A stretch of 64,000 bases of DNA from Polytrichum commune (GCA_950295325.1 OX485808.1:14200501-14264500), one strand, 5' to 3'; positions 1 to 10,862 are shown, numbered from the stretch's first letter. Translations and numbers: made by a program. The notes: a model not told the origin generated them from the letters alone.

Positions 1-1184
1 TAATGCAAGCCATTTTTCTATTAACCCAAAGTAGAAAATTTTATAATGATAGCATGTGAAAAAAAGAAGAGAATTGAAAGTAATACCCCCCTATAAAATA
101 GTGGTTGTTCGCACCTATATCCTTAATTTTTTAACACACTGCCCCCCCCCCCCCCCGAGCAAATGTCCCAAGCATAGTTGAAGTTGTTGGATTGTCCATT
201 GTCAACATGTAACTTAATTTATTGGTGCAAAAGTCAAGGCAAATTGCAAGGTTGAAGGTACCCACTATGTATGCTTAAAGAGCTCTCACACTCAAGCCAC
301 GTTCACAATGCACCCAAAGTTGCAAGGACAATCGGTCATGTTTATTTGGGCAAAAGTTCATGGTAAGGTATGTGGCCCTATAGTGGGTAATCCCAACCCC
401 ACAAATAATTTATGACCATTGGATCAACTTGGAACTTGTATCATGTGGTCAACAATAATCTATCAAGTGCAAGTTGCAAGCATGTAAGTGTAAAGTATTT
501 TTGTTAACACACAATCATAGATCACACTTGTACGGTTGAACCTTATAGTTTGGTTCATGAGTTCCATGTAAGAATCTAAAAAGTCAAAACATGAACAATA
601 AGTTAAAGAGTGCAACAAATCAAGAGTACATCCCCCCCCCCCCTCTTTGCTAAACCTTTTGGCATGGAAGAGGAGCATCAAGGCATCAAACACCTATATT
701 TGCGTGGCCTTTAGTTAGGTTTGGATCTAGAAACATGCACTGGAAAGACGTGTGTTTAAGAAAGGATCCAAATACTATGTGCTCAAAACATGTTAACCGA
801 TTTGAGCTCAAAGTCAACATAATTGGAGAGACATGTATAACCACTTAATGGGCACACGAATATTCTCTTTGATATGGAATAAGATAGATAGATAGATAAA
901 TAGACAAGTTTTTGAACTCCAAAAACTATGAGAAAAGTGGCTACGGTCAAGATTTAGATTTGCTAATCATCTCACACTAATTGCATGTTGCATGATGCAT
1001 CATATATACGAGAAGTGGGTGCAGAGAAAAGAGTGTCCGTTTAATACCATTAGTGCTAAATGAATCAAGGTTCAATCATAGGAGGCTCATCAACAATAAT
1101 AAATGAGACGACAAGGGGAGTATATAAAACGTGGAAGCCCGAGATGTAGGTAGGGAAAATGCCTTGTAGGCAGGCAGAGCAGCA
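1..1184. other. AT-rich intergenic sequence, no gene seen
   Basis: I see no convincing coding signal here. The stretch holds two long C runs (142-156 and 632-643), a short GATA run near 886-900, and from about 718 to 1000 a diverged dispersed repeat. That repeat is recognisable again near 45520-45760 by the shared order of ...TGTGCTCAAAA..., ...GTCAACATAA..., ...GAATAAGATA.... A TATA-like TATATAAA lies near 1121 but cannot be tied to a transcript. Confidence 0.5.
718..1000. repeat. Diverged dispersed repeat, counterpart near 45520-45760
   Basis: The two stretches share a series of short blocks in the same order and orientation with many substitutions between them. A third, weaker relative lies near 33740-33890. 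No termini were recognised, so the element class is unknown. The divergence suggests an old family. Confidence 0.4.
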
Positions 1185-1379
1185 AGCTTGAAGCCCAAGT
1201 CGTTTGCAGTCAAAGTGGAGGCTTCATTTATTGTTGTGGGCGACCGAGTGCATCAATCTCCCAAGAGAATATACCCCCATAGCCACCTGCTCGCTTGCCC
1301 CCATAGCCACCAATTTTGTACACGAGAATCATATACTCACTCTCCTACAAGATACATACATACATACATACATGCACGG

Positions 1380-2310
1380 TCCCTACCCTCCTTTGCAATA
1401 TGGCACGTGTGGGAAACGGGAAAAACCCATCCGATTATTGAGGTGTCACATATTCAATAAACAATATGACGAATTGGACTTCTTTGTCAAACTAACGAGG
1501 CATGCGCTTCGTGAAAACACACATTAGATATATTGTCACGAACATGAACTGAATGTTCTTTCGAATGTCTTTACGGAGATGTAAAGTTCTCTCACGAAAT
1601 CTACCATCATAAGAAGCGCGATTTCAATAGCTTTTCAACGATGTGTGGATGAGAAAGATTGGATTAGGGTTGACCTCATAATTTGCAAAAGTAGATCAAT
1701 GTCTAGAAATCAACTGTAGAAACTTAACATGCCTTCAAATGCTTGTAACTCTCCCAATACGACTTTGATTTGGGGGGAAAAGAAACACTACCACCAAAAG
1801 AAGTGAAAATTCAAGAGCTTTCTAATACTATGCAAATCAAAGCAATTTGACAGATATTGAATTCGAAATGCTCGAAAACAGATTGTTTAGGGTTTAGGTG
1901 AAAAATTGTTATGAAAGAGACAAAAGCTAATGAGTCTCTTGGTTAGGTTTTGAGATATAGAACCTAGTTCCCATGTTTTAGCATCAGTTCACATTGGAAA
2001 TTTATGTTGTGCACATTTCATATGTGAAAGTTACAAATATTTGATATTGGCTATGGACTTATACATGTGTGGGACCCCCCATAGATGCATCTACTACCTT
2101 TGTACTATGACACTTTGGAGATTCAGGAGTGTCATATTTACAGTGTGACTGTCATATTATAGAGGTAGATTTTAACTAGAAAGCTTGGTCTATGAAATTT
2201 GTGTCATTATATCGAGGTTGTCGTATGATTTGAGTGTCCTATTAAAGAGTAGGTCTGTAGAAGTTCGAACAATCACTTCATCACCTACTGCTACAGCACA
2301 TCCTCCAAGA
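1380..2310. repeat. Dispersed repeat in copy A upstream region, relative at 62.06-62.87 kb
   Basis: This block resembles 62060-62870. Shared landmarks are a GGGAAAC-x-GGGAAAA-like stretch, ATCGAGGTGTC-like motifs, and a far end with repeated GTGTCATATTA / TATCGAGG motifs. The block lies between parts of copy A that are contiguous in copies B and C, so it looks like an insertion. I could not find its exact ends or a target duplication. An LTR-like or long-TIR element are both possible. Confidence 0.4.
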
Positions 2311-2383
2311 ATCTATGGTATTAAGTACATAGTTTATTCCTAGGTCTGAGGATCCGCACCTCAGGCCATAGCTCCTTCATAAG

Positions 2384-2443
2384 CACAAGCTCAAGCTCTT
2401 CTTCACCACCGCAATTTCTTCCATCTTTTCAAACATTTCTCTC

Positions 2444-2493
<50 letters not shown>

Positions 2494-2640
2494 TAGCTCA
2501 AGCTCAAGCTCATTTCTTCACCATCACAATTTCTTCCATCTCTTCAAATTCTCTCTCAGGTTCTCTTTCTGTTTAGTTTTTGCTTAAGCTCAAGCTCGTC
2601 TTGGCCTTTTCTTCTATCTTTCTTCAAGTTTTCTCTCCGG
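2384..2640 (+). repeat. Three tandem repeats in the leader of copy A
   Basis: Three adjacent units of about 90-115 bp begin near 2384, 2499 and 2586. Each runs through AGCTCAAGCTC, a CTTC...TTTCTTC tract, TCTTCAA and a TTCTCTC(A/C)GGTTCTCT end. The first contains the CT microsatellite. Copies B and C have a single pyrimidine-rich leader at the same place, so the repeats arose within copy A. Confidence 0.65.
2449..2490 (+). repeat. (CT)21 microsatellite
   Basis: This is an uninterrupted CT dinucleotide run within the first leader repeat of copy A, in the probable 5' UTR. Pyrimidine runs are common in plant leaders and are expected to vary in length. Confidence 0.95.
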
Positions 2641-2681
2641 TTCTCTCTTTTGTAACGTAAGAGTCCGCGAAGGCGGAAGTG

Positions 2682-2861
2682 ATGGCAGTAGGTCACGTTT
2701 CAAGGAGCAGCGAGATGAGGAGGTCGACGAGGACGGCCCCGAGGCGGGGGCAAGTGAAGGCGGCCATAGCCAGGTCTGTGGTTCACGCATTTGCTTCTAT
2801 GGTGCGCTCTGGAGCGCGCACCGTGACCTCTCGCCGCTCGTATTCATGGCACAGGAGTTGA
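2682..2861 (+). CDS. Small basic protein, copy A (59 aa)
   Basis: This short open frame starts at ATG 2682 in the context GAAGTGATGG and encodes 59 residues rich in Arg, Ser and Ala. Its centre reads TAPRRGQVKAAIARSVVHAF, followed by an S/R-rich tail ending SYSWHRS. The same core is encoded by copies B (6212) and C (20183). Between A and B the 20 codons from the first core Pro differ at eight sites, all synonymous, which argues that the frame is translated and selected. No signal peptide or clear membrane segment is seen. From memory, short plant proteins with an RRGQ[VI]K core exist, but I cannot name a family or function. The leader carries tandem repeats and a CT run. The distal promoter is interrupted by a dispersed repeat. 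Confidence 0.6.
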   Translation: MAVGHVSRSSEMRRSTRTAPRRGQVKAAIARSVVHAFASMVRSGARTVTSRRSYSWHRS

Positions 2862-3999
2862 GGAGGTCTACGTGCAGCGTGTGCGTCTAGATTTTCGATG
2901 CGTAGACGACGACGACGACTTCTTGGAGGATTTTTCTGAAGTGTTCGAGTGAGCATGCTATCTGTGAGGCCAGCCGGATTGACCTGCTTAATTACTCCAT
3001 TATGCAGGCTCTCGCAAAATTATGGCTATTGCAGTACTCTACATCAAGGATTGTAGTGCAATAGCAAATCGCGAGTGGTAACAAGTGTAAATGCGGAGTC
3101 GATTTTGGTCCAAGAATGCACCATTGCATCCCGATCCGCTCAGCTTAGAACGGAAACATGCACCTGGTGGTTGTGAAAATTGTAAGAGCACAAAACAGAT
3201 TATAGAGCGGAGTAATTATAACTCTATGATGGAGGTTGTAGAGCCTCTGGAGAGTCTCATTTCTCAGATGATCCCTCCCTCTACGTAATCGTCTGCTTGG
3301 ATCAATCTCGCTTGAATCAGCTGTAGATTGGCTGCTAACTTTTACCAGAGGATATGTTTACCTTCAATCCGACTCAATCTCCAATTTGATCAACACGATT
3401 AGCCTCTTGTAGCAAACCACAGAGGGATGCCTCTGACGGCTTCATCACAACTTGATTTGGATATGATTGAAGTAAAGTATCTGATACTTTTGCACGCCAA
3501 AGAAAACTCTCGTACTTGTTGAATCTTGCACATTCTTCCCTCGCACGTCATTTCAGTGCTTCCTTTGGTACTGTATTGTGTTGTATCGTGTTTTGCTCTG
3601 TTCTCTTCTGTTTTGATCGCCATGTGGTGTTGATCAATTGCACTCATACGATACTATGATACATCGTACAGATTCGCCACGTATGATTACTGCCTTTGAG
3701 ACTGCCTCACTACAGTAGTTCTTGATACGAACACATTTGCAACGTCCATTGTAGAAATATTGCAAAATGTTCCAAAATGCATTGTCGAAGTATTGCATAG
3801 TTCGATCATATTCTGATGCAACGTTTTAGTTTGCAGCGCATTTAAGAACAGAGTATGGACGTTTCTGTAAGCGCGTATTAACTCACGCTTTTGCAACGGA
3901 ATTTGGTCGCCATTGGAACATTGGCAAGAATTCTCCTCTGCCACATTGGCAACCTCGCTTGTAGAGGTGAATACTTAACCATCAGCTGGACTGATACCA

Positions 4000-4215
4000 T
4001 GTTAGAAATTGAGATAGACAGGAGAATCGAGATAGACATGGAAATTTTAGAAAGGCTCTCCACCCAATCATAGAGAAGGAAGTCACATAAGCTGATGATC
4101 TTCCTCTCACCCCCGAGCCTCTTTATTGATATGTAAATTACAATTTTAGTCTCTTGACGCTTCAGGTCACGATACTGGAACACCAATCACTTGCTTGTTC
4201 ATCTACTCATGTAGA
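4000..4215 (-). mobile_element. Fragment of an old LTR with adjoining primer site (fossil)
   Basis: TGTTAGAAATTGAGATAGAC at 4000 is preceded directly by a sequence complementary to the start of a tRNA-Met-type primer site (TGGTATCAG on the minus strand, 3991-3999). That is the usual junction of an LTR and internal region in plant Ty1/copia-like elements. The far LTR end and a partner LTR were not found, so this is a truncated, old, broken remnant. The family call is tentative. Confidence 0.35.
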
Positions 4216-5800
4216 ATGCTTAAGATCACTTGAGACCTTTTAATTTGAGTTAGCGCAGACTCTTCAAATTCCAACAGCAAAAACGTCCAAGTCCTGGACT
4301 TGTTGCATTGGTATATTTTGAGGTGTAGTAAGGCTTTTAAGTACCAAGAATTCATCAAGTTTAGGTATTGTGCTCTTGAGGATGGGCTGAAGATCATGGA
4401 CTCACGAAAACAACGGTTTGTAAAACTCCTTACACAAGGTCGTCGAAGGATCTCAACGTCTCGCTCCCTGATCTCAACATACCCTCTTACCGCAGAAGGT
4501 TAACAGTTGAAATTCTCTGTCATTTGCAATTTCTTAGTTGGTTCCAGAGAATGTTTTCCTGCTTTTCGGATCAATTGTGCTGATCGGCTGAACATGCATA
4601 GAAATCACCTCAAATTCCATATAGAGGAACAATCATTAGAAGGATTTGACGTCAATGATCAAACCCACCAGAATACGAAGAAGACCCCTCCCTACTGCCA
4701 CACTCCAAGAACGAATTGGATGTACCTGCTTCTGCTTGAATGAATGTGTTTAGCGGAGATGAAACTTCATGGAGTTGAATTCATTTTCATTTGACTACCA
4801 CCAAGGGTATGGGGTGGCTTAAACCCAAAGCCTCAATTCAGATCCCATGAGAACTCCGAGGTTAAACAACCTAAGGCTAGAATGATGCTTAGACGGGTGA
4901 TCTTCCTAGCACTTGACTTATGGTGCTCTTTACCACCTATATATGGTCCACCCAATCATACTGGTGGTATTTGGATGATTGGATGTTGTCATCTAAACCA
5001 TATGAAAACTTAGGAACTGGCCCTTGGGGAGATTGAAGGTCCCAATCTCACGTGACTCTATATCTAAGGTTTTTAGAATCATGCTGTAGTTTGAATATTT
5101 GAAATTTACATCTAAATACCTAGTGACTAAATGCTGAACCTAGATAGTAGTCATAGGGATAGCATTTGAAACTACGGAGATGTAGTAAGGAGCAAACCCA
5201 TCAGACCCTCCCTTAGTCCTTGACAAGTTTTATGTAAGACCTAGCTGTACAACTTTGACACCGCTCGTTGGTCCAAACACAACCACCAATAGCTAAAACC
5301 GATTTTGTTGTTCAAAGGTTAATAAGGTGTGAAAGCTATGTTACTTTAAGTTTCCACTTAATACTTAACCGATGTTTGTGGGTTTGGACATGTTCGAGAC
5401 AATAATGACAAGATCAACGACAACTCCGTGATGATTGATAGTTTCTACAAGAACTACCCCTCGTTCTTAAAGTCAAGTGAAAATGGACCATAATTGCAGA
5501 TTAGCTTGTCCGCATCCGTTCAAGGTGTTCAAGTTTGAAAGAAGACCATAGTCTATGGCCCCCCTTTAATTCTCGTGATCGTGATGTCCATTTTTTTTTT
5601 GAGATTACATAAAGAGTTGGATCAGCTGGAAGATGAAGCTACACCGTATAATTCACGCCGATGGGAACATCGGAGTCAACTCTTCTTCCTCTTCAGCTAG
5701 GGATCTGGGCGAAGCTTCACCTGAAAATCGCTTCTCCTTGTAATTTTGTCTCAACTACGTACCATTCCTCTCAAGTCCAACCCCGGTCAGCTACGTACAC
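4216..5800. other. Spacer between copies A and B, no recognised gene
   Basis: The spacer contains two short plus-strand open frames (4300-4503 and 4507-4743) whose products I do not recognise and which have no copy near B or C. The rest is AT-rich and featureless apart from a T run at 5589-5600. If the tandem duplication originally included this spacer, it has diverged beyond recognition by eye. Confidence 0.4.
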
Positions 5801-6036
5801 ATAGGTTTTCTATAGGATTTCCAAGAGACTGCGCGGGGAAGCTTGAAGCCGAAGTCTTCAGAGTCAAAACGAGAATCTCTTTGACCATGATGATGCGGAA
5901 ATATACTTACCTCCACTAGATGATTGGATGCGGGTCCAGCATACCACCCGCTAGTCCGGAGAACGAGCTGTCTTTCAATTTGAATAGGTAATAAGTGCTT
6001 ACAGCTAGGATACACCTACAAGAATCAGCCGGTGGT

Positions 6037-6048
6037 AATATATATGTG
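6037..6048 (+). promoter_or_regulatory. TATA-like box of copy B
   Basis: TAATATATATGT lies about 165 bp upstream of the copy B start codon, just before a pyrimidine-rich leader. It is a plausible core promoter for the small gene. In copy A the equivalent place is rearranged. In copy C it reads as a poorer TATA match (near 19980-20025). The assignment rests on position only. Confidence 0.35.
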
Positions 6049-6211
6049 GTTGCGAATTCCGCTCCTCGCTCAAAATTCTCGGAATTCGTCTCTACCTGTG
6101 CGCATAGATTCTCAGCATTCTACACCTCCCCTTAATTCTCTGTTCTCTCTTCAATCTCTCTGTCTCTCTGCTACTTTCATTGACGCTCAAGCACTCTCGG
6201 AGACGGCTCTG

Positions 6212-6403
6212 ATGGCAGCGGGTCACGGCAATGCCAGGGCCGGAATGAGGACATCGACAAGGGCAGCGCCAAGGCGAGGCCAAGTGAAGGCGGCCATAGC
6301 CAGGTCCGTGGTGCACGCATTCGCCTCCATTGTGCACAAGACGCTCAACTCTGTGGCATCTCCAAGGTCTTATTCGTGGCACAGCAGTCGAGGTTCATTT
6401 TGA
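6212..6403 (+). CDS. Small basic protein, copy B (63 aa)
   Basis: The start is ATG 6212 in the context CTCTGATGG, at the same leader position as in copy A. The frame could open further upstream, but the three copies align only from this ATG. The product has 63 residues with the core PRRGQVKAAIARSVVHAF, then ASIVHKTLNSVA and a SYSWHSSRGSF tail. Its core codons match copy A except at silent third positions. It is basic and serine/alanine-rich, with no obvious targeting signal or transmembrane segment. A TATA-like box lies about 165 bp upstream. Of the three loci this is the best candidate for a working gene because neither promoter nor frame is disturbed. Function unknown. Confidence 0.6.
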   Translation: MAAGHGNARAGMRTSTRAAPRRGQVKAAIARSVVHAFASIVHKTLNSVASPRSYSWHSSRGSF

Positions 6404-7330
6404 AGCGCATGCGTTCAGAACGAACAACTTACGTACAAAGATAAATGATGAGGGAGTTTCCAGCTCCGTGAATGAGGGATGCAATTCTTCTGTATCTCTC
6501 GTCGGATGTATTTCAGGCGCGCGTGCCATTTGCGAGGCAACAGACGAAGAGATTGATCGATCAGTGCATGCGGGGTGCATGCACTCCTGCAACCATGGTG
6601 GATTTCGCAAGATTACAACTATCACACACCGCATTGAAAATTGCAGAGCAATAACTTGCGAGTGAAGAAGCGTAGCGGAGGTCATTTCCGGTGCAACGAT
6701 GTACAGCGACAGCCTCCGGTCAGGATTACAAATCTCTGCATTCTCCAAGAAATGAGAAATGTGCGTGCAGCAGCACCTCTTAACAAAGGAAGACGACCAG
6801 GAGCACAGAAGAGGGCGGATAAAGTCCATGAATGAGGTTTAATGCCTCCGGAGATTCACATTTCAATTAGCTTCAATGATTACCGAATCACAGAGGGATG
6901 CCTCTGATAGCTGCACAGCTCGATTTGGATATGTTGAAGTAATTTCATTGCAATCAATCCTCATTCAAATGCAATATATTGGAAATCAATTTCACGCAAA
7001 AAGTAAATCCTCCTCTCATTCCTGATGAGTGCACACTTTCTCCCTGCCACATTTATCTGTGTTTCTTGGTTAGACACTCTCTTCTAATCTTCACTGTTCC
7101 GTTTTGATCGTCATCTGTTTCTTAATTAGTTGCATTTGTTTTCCTGAAGCGACACTTTATTTCACTCCTTTCATTTATACTTCAAGCGTGATTGCTGTTA
7201 TCTATACTTCCTTGCCTACACTACGACAAAATATATCTGAAGAAAATAATTGCTTACTCTCCGCTAGCTCATATCAACTTTGTGACTATTGGTGTGTTCA
7301 GTCTACTGCTGGACATCTGTAGTGTACAAT

Positions 7331-7875
7331 TACCGCCCGGTATAGCCTCAACTTTAGTCGGCGTTTACTGACCTCCTCATTGTTATGAGGATGTGATAAG
7401 GCGCCTCGAGAATCAGCAAAGTCTGAGCACATAGAGCCGCACAAATTGCTGTATGTTTAAGCCTTGAACTTGACATTGAATAAATATTCGAATAAGCAGC
7501 AACTGAGAAGGTCTGACCTTCAATTTCGGCCACTTTTGTTCAAATGAGACGCATTGTTCAGATTTTTACAGTCGCATTATACCAGGACGGGAAATTTGAG
7601 GACTCATCAAACAACCACCTCTACCAAAAGGCAGGATTACAACTGCCTTTTGACAGTTACCAATAGAATTGGGTTCTCTTTGTGTTCAGGTGATGAATCA
7701 ACAGTATGGAATAAAAATTCCTAGAAAATTGCAACTCCGAAGGTAGTGGTGAGGTCCAAATTCTTTCAGGAACTCGCAGAAATGAAAATTTCGAGACCGA
7801 TTGGTAACTACGCAACAAAACAAGCGTACAGAGAGGCAGCAGCAAAAAGACAATCAGTTATTACAGCGGGAATCC
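7331..7875. other. Spacer between copies B and C
   Basis: This stretch holds only short, overlapping open frames on both strands and no recognisable protein. It leads directly into the conserved promoter-side block of copy C at about 7880. Confidence 0.4.
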
Positions 7876-8036
7876 TGGCAAGCTTGAAGCTCAAGTCATG
7901 GGAGTCAAGTCTGGCAGCTTTTTGACTCAGAAACGTGAAGCATATTCCCACTGCCGGATCATTGATGGCGGGTCCACAATACCCCAGTTGCGGAGAATTC
8001 GTTGTCTTCAATCTTGGTACATACATACATACATAA

Positions 8037-8463
8037 GGGCGTCCCCAGCAGCCTCGCCATAGGGCATGCCAACGCCAAAAATGGGGCATCCCGGGTTCTT
8101 AGGTGGTGGTACCGGCATAAATTGATCCCCACCAATGTCCGGTCCGGCATAATTTAGAAGCGGCCCGGGTATAGTAAAGGCCTTCCAACGCCATAAATGG
8201 TTCATATGGCGGCCCTCCTCCGGCCCGCCAAGAGATTACTTTAATATCAGATACTCCGATATCCTACTTTATCCCATGTCAGATAATAGGTGTCGTTGTC
8301 TTATTGATTGCTTCCTAATTATACCGGGGGTATGCCTAGGCTTTGGTGGGCTCTGACTCAAGATGAGCGGCCCCGCCCAAGATGGAGGGCTCCCCAAACA
8401 CCCTAAACACCATATAATATATTATTTTTGGCGGGTTGCTTACTATCTGTCCTGGGGATGCCC
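8037..8463 (-). mobile_element. 427-bp TIR element, copy 1 (PIF/Harbinger-like MITE)
   Basis: The ends are GGGCGTCCCCAG and, inverted, GGGCATCCCCAG. A TAA lies immediately outside each end (8034-8036 and 8464-8466), which fits a 3-bp TWA target duplication of PIF/Harbinger type. There is no transposase frame inside. The same 427-bp sequence occurs in the opposite orientation 16 bp downstream. It sits in the promoter-side block of copy C of the small gene. Confidence 0.75.
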
Positions 8464-8574
8464 TAACATACACCTATAAGGGCATCCCTAGGAGAGATAG
8501 TAAGCAACCCGCCAAAAATAATATATTATATGGTGTTTAGGGTGTTTGGGGAGCCCTCCATCTTGGGCGGGGCC

Positions 8575-9512
8575 TGTCGCAACCCTTGCTAGTTTTCCTT
8601 CACCTAGCTTGACCGCCTTTCCAACCTAGCAAGTGCCACGAGCGCTAACCTGCACATCCCACGCACATGCATGGTTAGCTCCCAAAACCGCGGACCTTCA
8701 AGCTCATGGCTAGGTCACTAAACCCTCCTACCCATGCATTCGGGACTCTCCCCTTCGTAGGTAGCCAATGGCTAAGGTGGACTTCCATCCATGGGAGTCC
8801 ACTCTTAAGTTGATCATCGTGTTGCCAAAACAACACTACAACTACCCGGAGCACATTGCCAAGTATGCTCCGGGGGGGTCGGTCGGCTAAGCCGCCTCAC
8901 CCATATAAGCCTCTAGGACTTTGGGCGGGGCCCCTACCCCACCATCAAGTATGCTTTTGTCTCTCTACAAGGGTTGGGGCCAAGTGGACATTTTCCCTTA
9001 GCCGCTGGGGCTAGAACCCCCCCAACAGCTTCAGACGACCATAACTTCTACATATGATGTCTGATGCTACTAAGCGACCACTCTATTGTCACCTACTCTT
9101 TGCGTAGATGCCGATGGACCCCTCACTTGCCCAATTCGGGCAAGTATTGAGGAAGTTATGGCTCCTCAAACCTTGGCAGTCCCGGGCACCACTCCCAGGT
9201 CACTGCTGTCCCAGGGTGCTGTCCCGGGACAGTGCCTCACTCAAATGGCCATATCTCCTAGCTAGCAACTCCGATTGAGGTGTTCCTTAGCATTCTAGAA
9301 TTCCACCGCCATAAGCTACTCATAACTTATGGCCTTACCCTCATGACTCTTAGTCCCCGTGGGTGAGAGGCGTTCTCAACGCCCGGGGCCCTCACCCACA
9401 CCAAGAATACTTGGGCCCTCTCACCAATGGCGCCACAAGTCCCGGGTGTCACTCCGGGGTCCCCCTTGTGCCCATGGTGTTGCGGGCACTCCTCATGGAG
9501 AGGTGCGCGACA
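8575..9512 (-). mobile_element. Solo LTR of a Ty3/gypsy family (fossil)
   Basis: This 938-bp sequence begins TGTCGCAACC and ends GTGCGCGACA. It is flanked by the 5-bp repeat GGGCC (8570-8574 and 9513-9517). It is clearly related to, but diverged from, the 972-bp LTRs at 11326 and 17408. It has no internal region, so it is a solo LTR left by LTR-LTR recombination. It inserted into copy 2 of the 427-bp element and is therefore younger than that element. Confidence 0.85.
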
Positions 9513-9787
9513 GGGCCGCTCATCTTGAGTCAGAGCCCACCAAAGCCTAGGCATACCCCCAGTATAATTAGGAAGCAATCAATAAGACAACGACACCTAT
9601 TATCTGACATGGGATAAAGTAGGATATCGGAGTATCTGATATTAAAGTAATCTCTTGGCGGGCCGGAGGAGGGCCGCCATATGAACCATTTATGGCGTTG
9701 GAAGGCCTTTACTATACCCAGGCCGCTTCTAAATTATGCCGGACCGGACATTGGTGGGGATCAATTTATGCCGGTACCGCCACCTAA

Positions 9788-10204
9788 GAGCATCCCCAGG
9801 AGAGATAGTAAGCAACCCGCCAAAAATAAAATATTATATGGTGTTTAGGAGCCCTCCATCTTGGGCGGGGCCGCTCATCTTGAGTCAGAGCCCACCAAAG
9901 CCTAGGCATACCCCCGGTATAATTAGGAAGCAATCAATAAGACAACGACACCTATTATCTGACATGGGATAAAGTAGGATATCGGAGTATCTGATATTAA
10001 AGTAATCTCTTGGCGGGCCGGAGGAGGGTCGCCATATGAACCATTTATGGCGTTGGAAGGCCTTTACTATACCCGGGCCGCTTCTAAATTATGCCGGACC
10101 GGACATTGGTGGGGCTCAATTTATGCCGGTACCGCCACCTAAGAACCCGGGATGCCCCATTTTTGGCGTTGGCATGCCCTATGGCGAGGCTGGTGGGGAC
10201 GCTC
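9788..10204 (+). mobile_element. 417-bp TIR element inserted in copy 2
   Basis: Its ends are GAGCATCCCCAG and, inverted, GAGCGTCCCCACCA, with TAA on both sides (9785-9787 and 10205-10207). Most of its body is nearly identical to the 427-bp element, so it is a subfamily member that inserted into a relative. The terminal GAGC instead of GGGC separates the two groups and resembles the ends of the larger element that starts at 10273. Confidence 0.75.
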
Positions 10205-10478
10205 TAAGAACCCGGGATGCCCCATTTTTGGCGTTGGCATGCCCTATGGCGAGGCTGCTGGGGACGCCCTAAGAGCATCTCCACCCATACGCGCTAAAGG
10301 GACTCGGCAAGCCCTTTAGCGTGGCCTTGAAGAAAAACTTGCCCCACCCCTCTTGCCCGGGCTCTTCAAACTTGCCAGGGCTCTTCAAACTTCGGGCTCC
10401 ACTCACTATCCTCGCGGGTGAGCGTTGCTCTTGCTGCGCCCACATTCCGGGCCTCATCCTCTTGCGATTCAGTGAATC

Positions 10479-10706
10479 GTGCCACTTTTGGGAATCAAGA
10501 GCGGTTCTGTAGGGCGGACATGGCGGGAAGTGGGCGCAGTCGCGGAGGAGATTCTGCAAGCGTTGGGCACAGCCGGGGAGTGCGTGGACGAGGCCGCGGG
10601 ACGGCAACTCAACGATCATCCGCAGGTGGTTGCGATGTCGGAGGTGCAGTGCGGGATCAGGTACTGGAACTCTACATCGTTTTACACTCCGCCTCATCAG
10701 CCGTAG
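10479..10706 (+). pseudogene. Exon-like GC-rich frame in left arm, possible MED11-like fragment
   Basis: This is an open frame of about 75 codons with higher GC than its surroundings. It includes EILQALGTAGECVDEA, and further on MSEVQCGIR. Spacing and pattern recall the plant Mediator subunit MED11, in which an I-V-x-x-L-x-x-AG-x-x-M-E-E helix is followed by M-x-[DE]-I-Q-x-x-L-R. A possible splice donor (CAG|GTACTG, 10664) lies right after the match. This recollection is weak and no other MED11 exon was identified, so unrelated or chance coding is quite possible. Its place inside a TIR element suggests a captured fragment rather than a host gene. Confidence 0.25.
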
Positions 10707-10862
10707 CTGTAAGAGAATGTCGCATGTAAGCTTTCAAATAGAGGATTACGGGAGGATTACAGGAGTGCTGCATTCGTAGTCACGTTTCTTCGAACTAAAT
10801 GTCTTGGCAGAATCTGTCGTAAATTTGAGAGACAGGTAAATCCTGGGTAATTCTCTGGTTGT

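Larger units (their letters stand above)
1185..3950 (+). repeat. Copy A of a triplicated small-gene locus
   Basis: This is the first of three direct copies of one locus. It is anchored at its 5' side by the block containing AAGCTTGAAG followed by a GTCAAA block (1187-1240; compare 5838-5880 and 7880-7920). Further anchors are the coding core (2740-2815), the block GAGCCTCTGGAGAGTC (about 3241, also 21246) and the block CACAGAGGGATGCCTCTGA (about 3418, also 6891). The promoter side of this copy is split by a dispersed repeat (about 1380-2310). The 3' homology to copy B continues to at least 3730. Confidence 0.7.
5835..7330 (+). repeat. Copy B of the triplicated small-gene locus
   Basis: This copy is the least disturbed. 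Its promoter side (5838-6030) aligns with 7880-8030 plus 19958-19975, i.e. with copy C once the transposon nest is removed. Its 3' side (6891-7240) aligns with 3418-3730 of copy A, including CACAGAGGGATGCCTCTGA and GTTTTGATCG. The orientation matches A and C. Confidence 0.7.
8480..10269 (+). mobile_element. 427-bp TIR element, copy 2, interrupted by two insertions
   Basis: The left end GGGCATCCCTAG follows TAA 8477-8479. The right end, inverted GGGCGTCCCCAGCAGCC, precedes TAA 10270-10272. Removing the solo LTR with one target repeat (8575-9517) and the inner element with one TAA (9788-10207) leaves 8480-8574, 9518-9787 and 10208-10269, in total exactly 427 bp, the length of copy 1. This confirms the insertion order. 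Copies 1 and 2 form a large inverted repeat. Confidence 0.75.

Noticed and set aside
4300-4743. Two plus-strand frames between copies A and B as host exons
   Set aside because: They are open and weakly protein-like but have no recognisable domain, no convincing splice sites and no counterpart in the other copies, so they stay in the spacer entry.
6395-6829. 144-residue minus-strand frame near copy B
   Set aside because: It is antisense to the 3' side of the small gene, is not open in copies A or C, and looks like a chance frame.
9327-9617. Overlapping 80-residue frames on both strands
   Set aside because: They sit in the GC-rich part of the solo LTR and run into a MITE; GC-rich composition explains the lack of stops.
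10144-10269. 63-bp tandem duplication at the end of the 9788 element
   Set aside because: The two similar blocks are better explained as the end of the inner element followed by the displaced end of copy 2, because this restores exactly 427 bp and clean TAA repeats.
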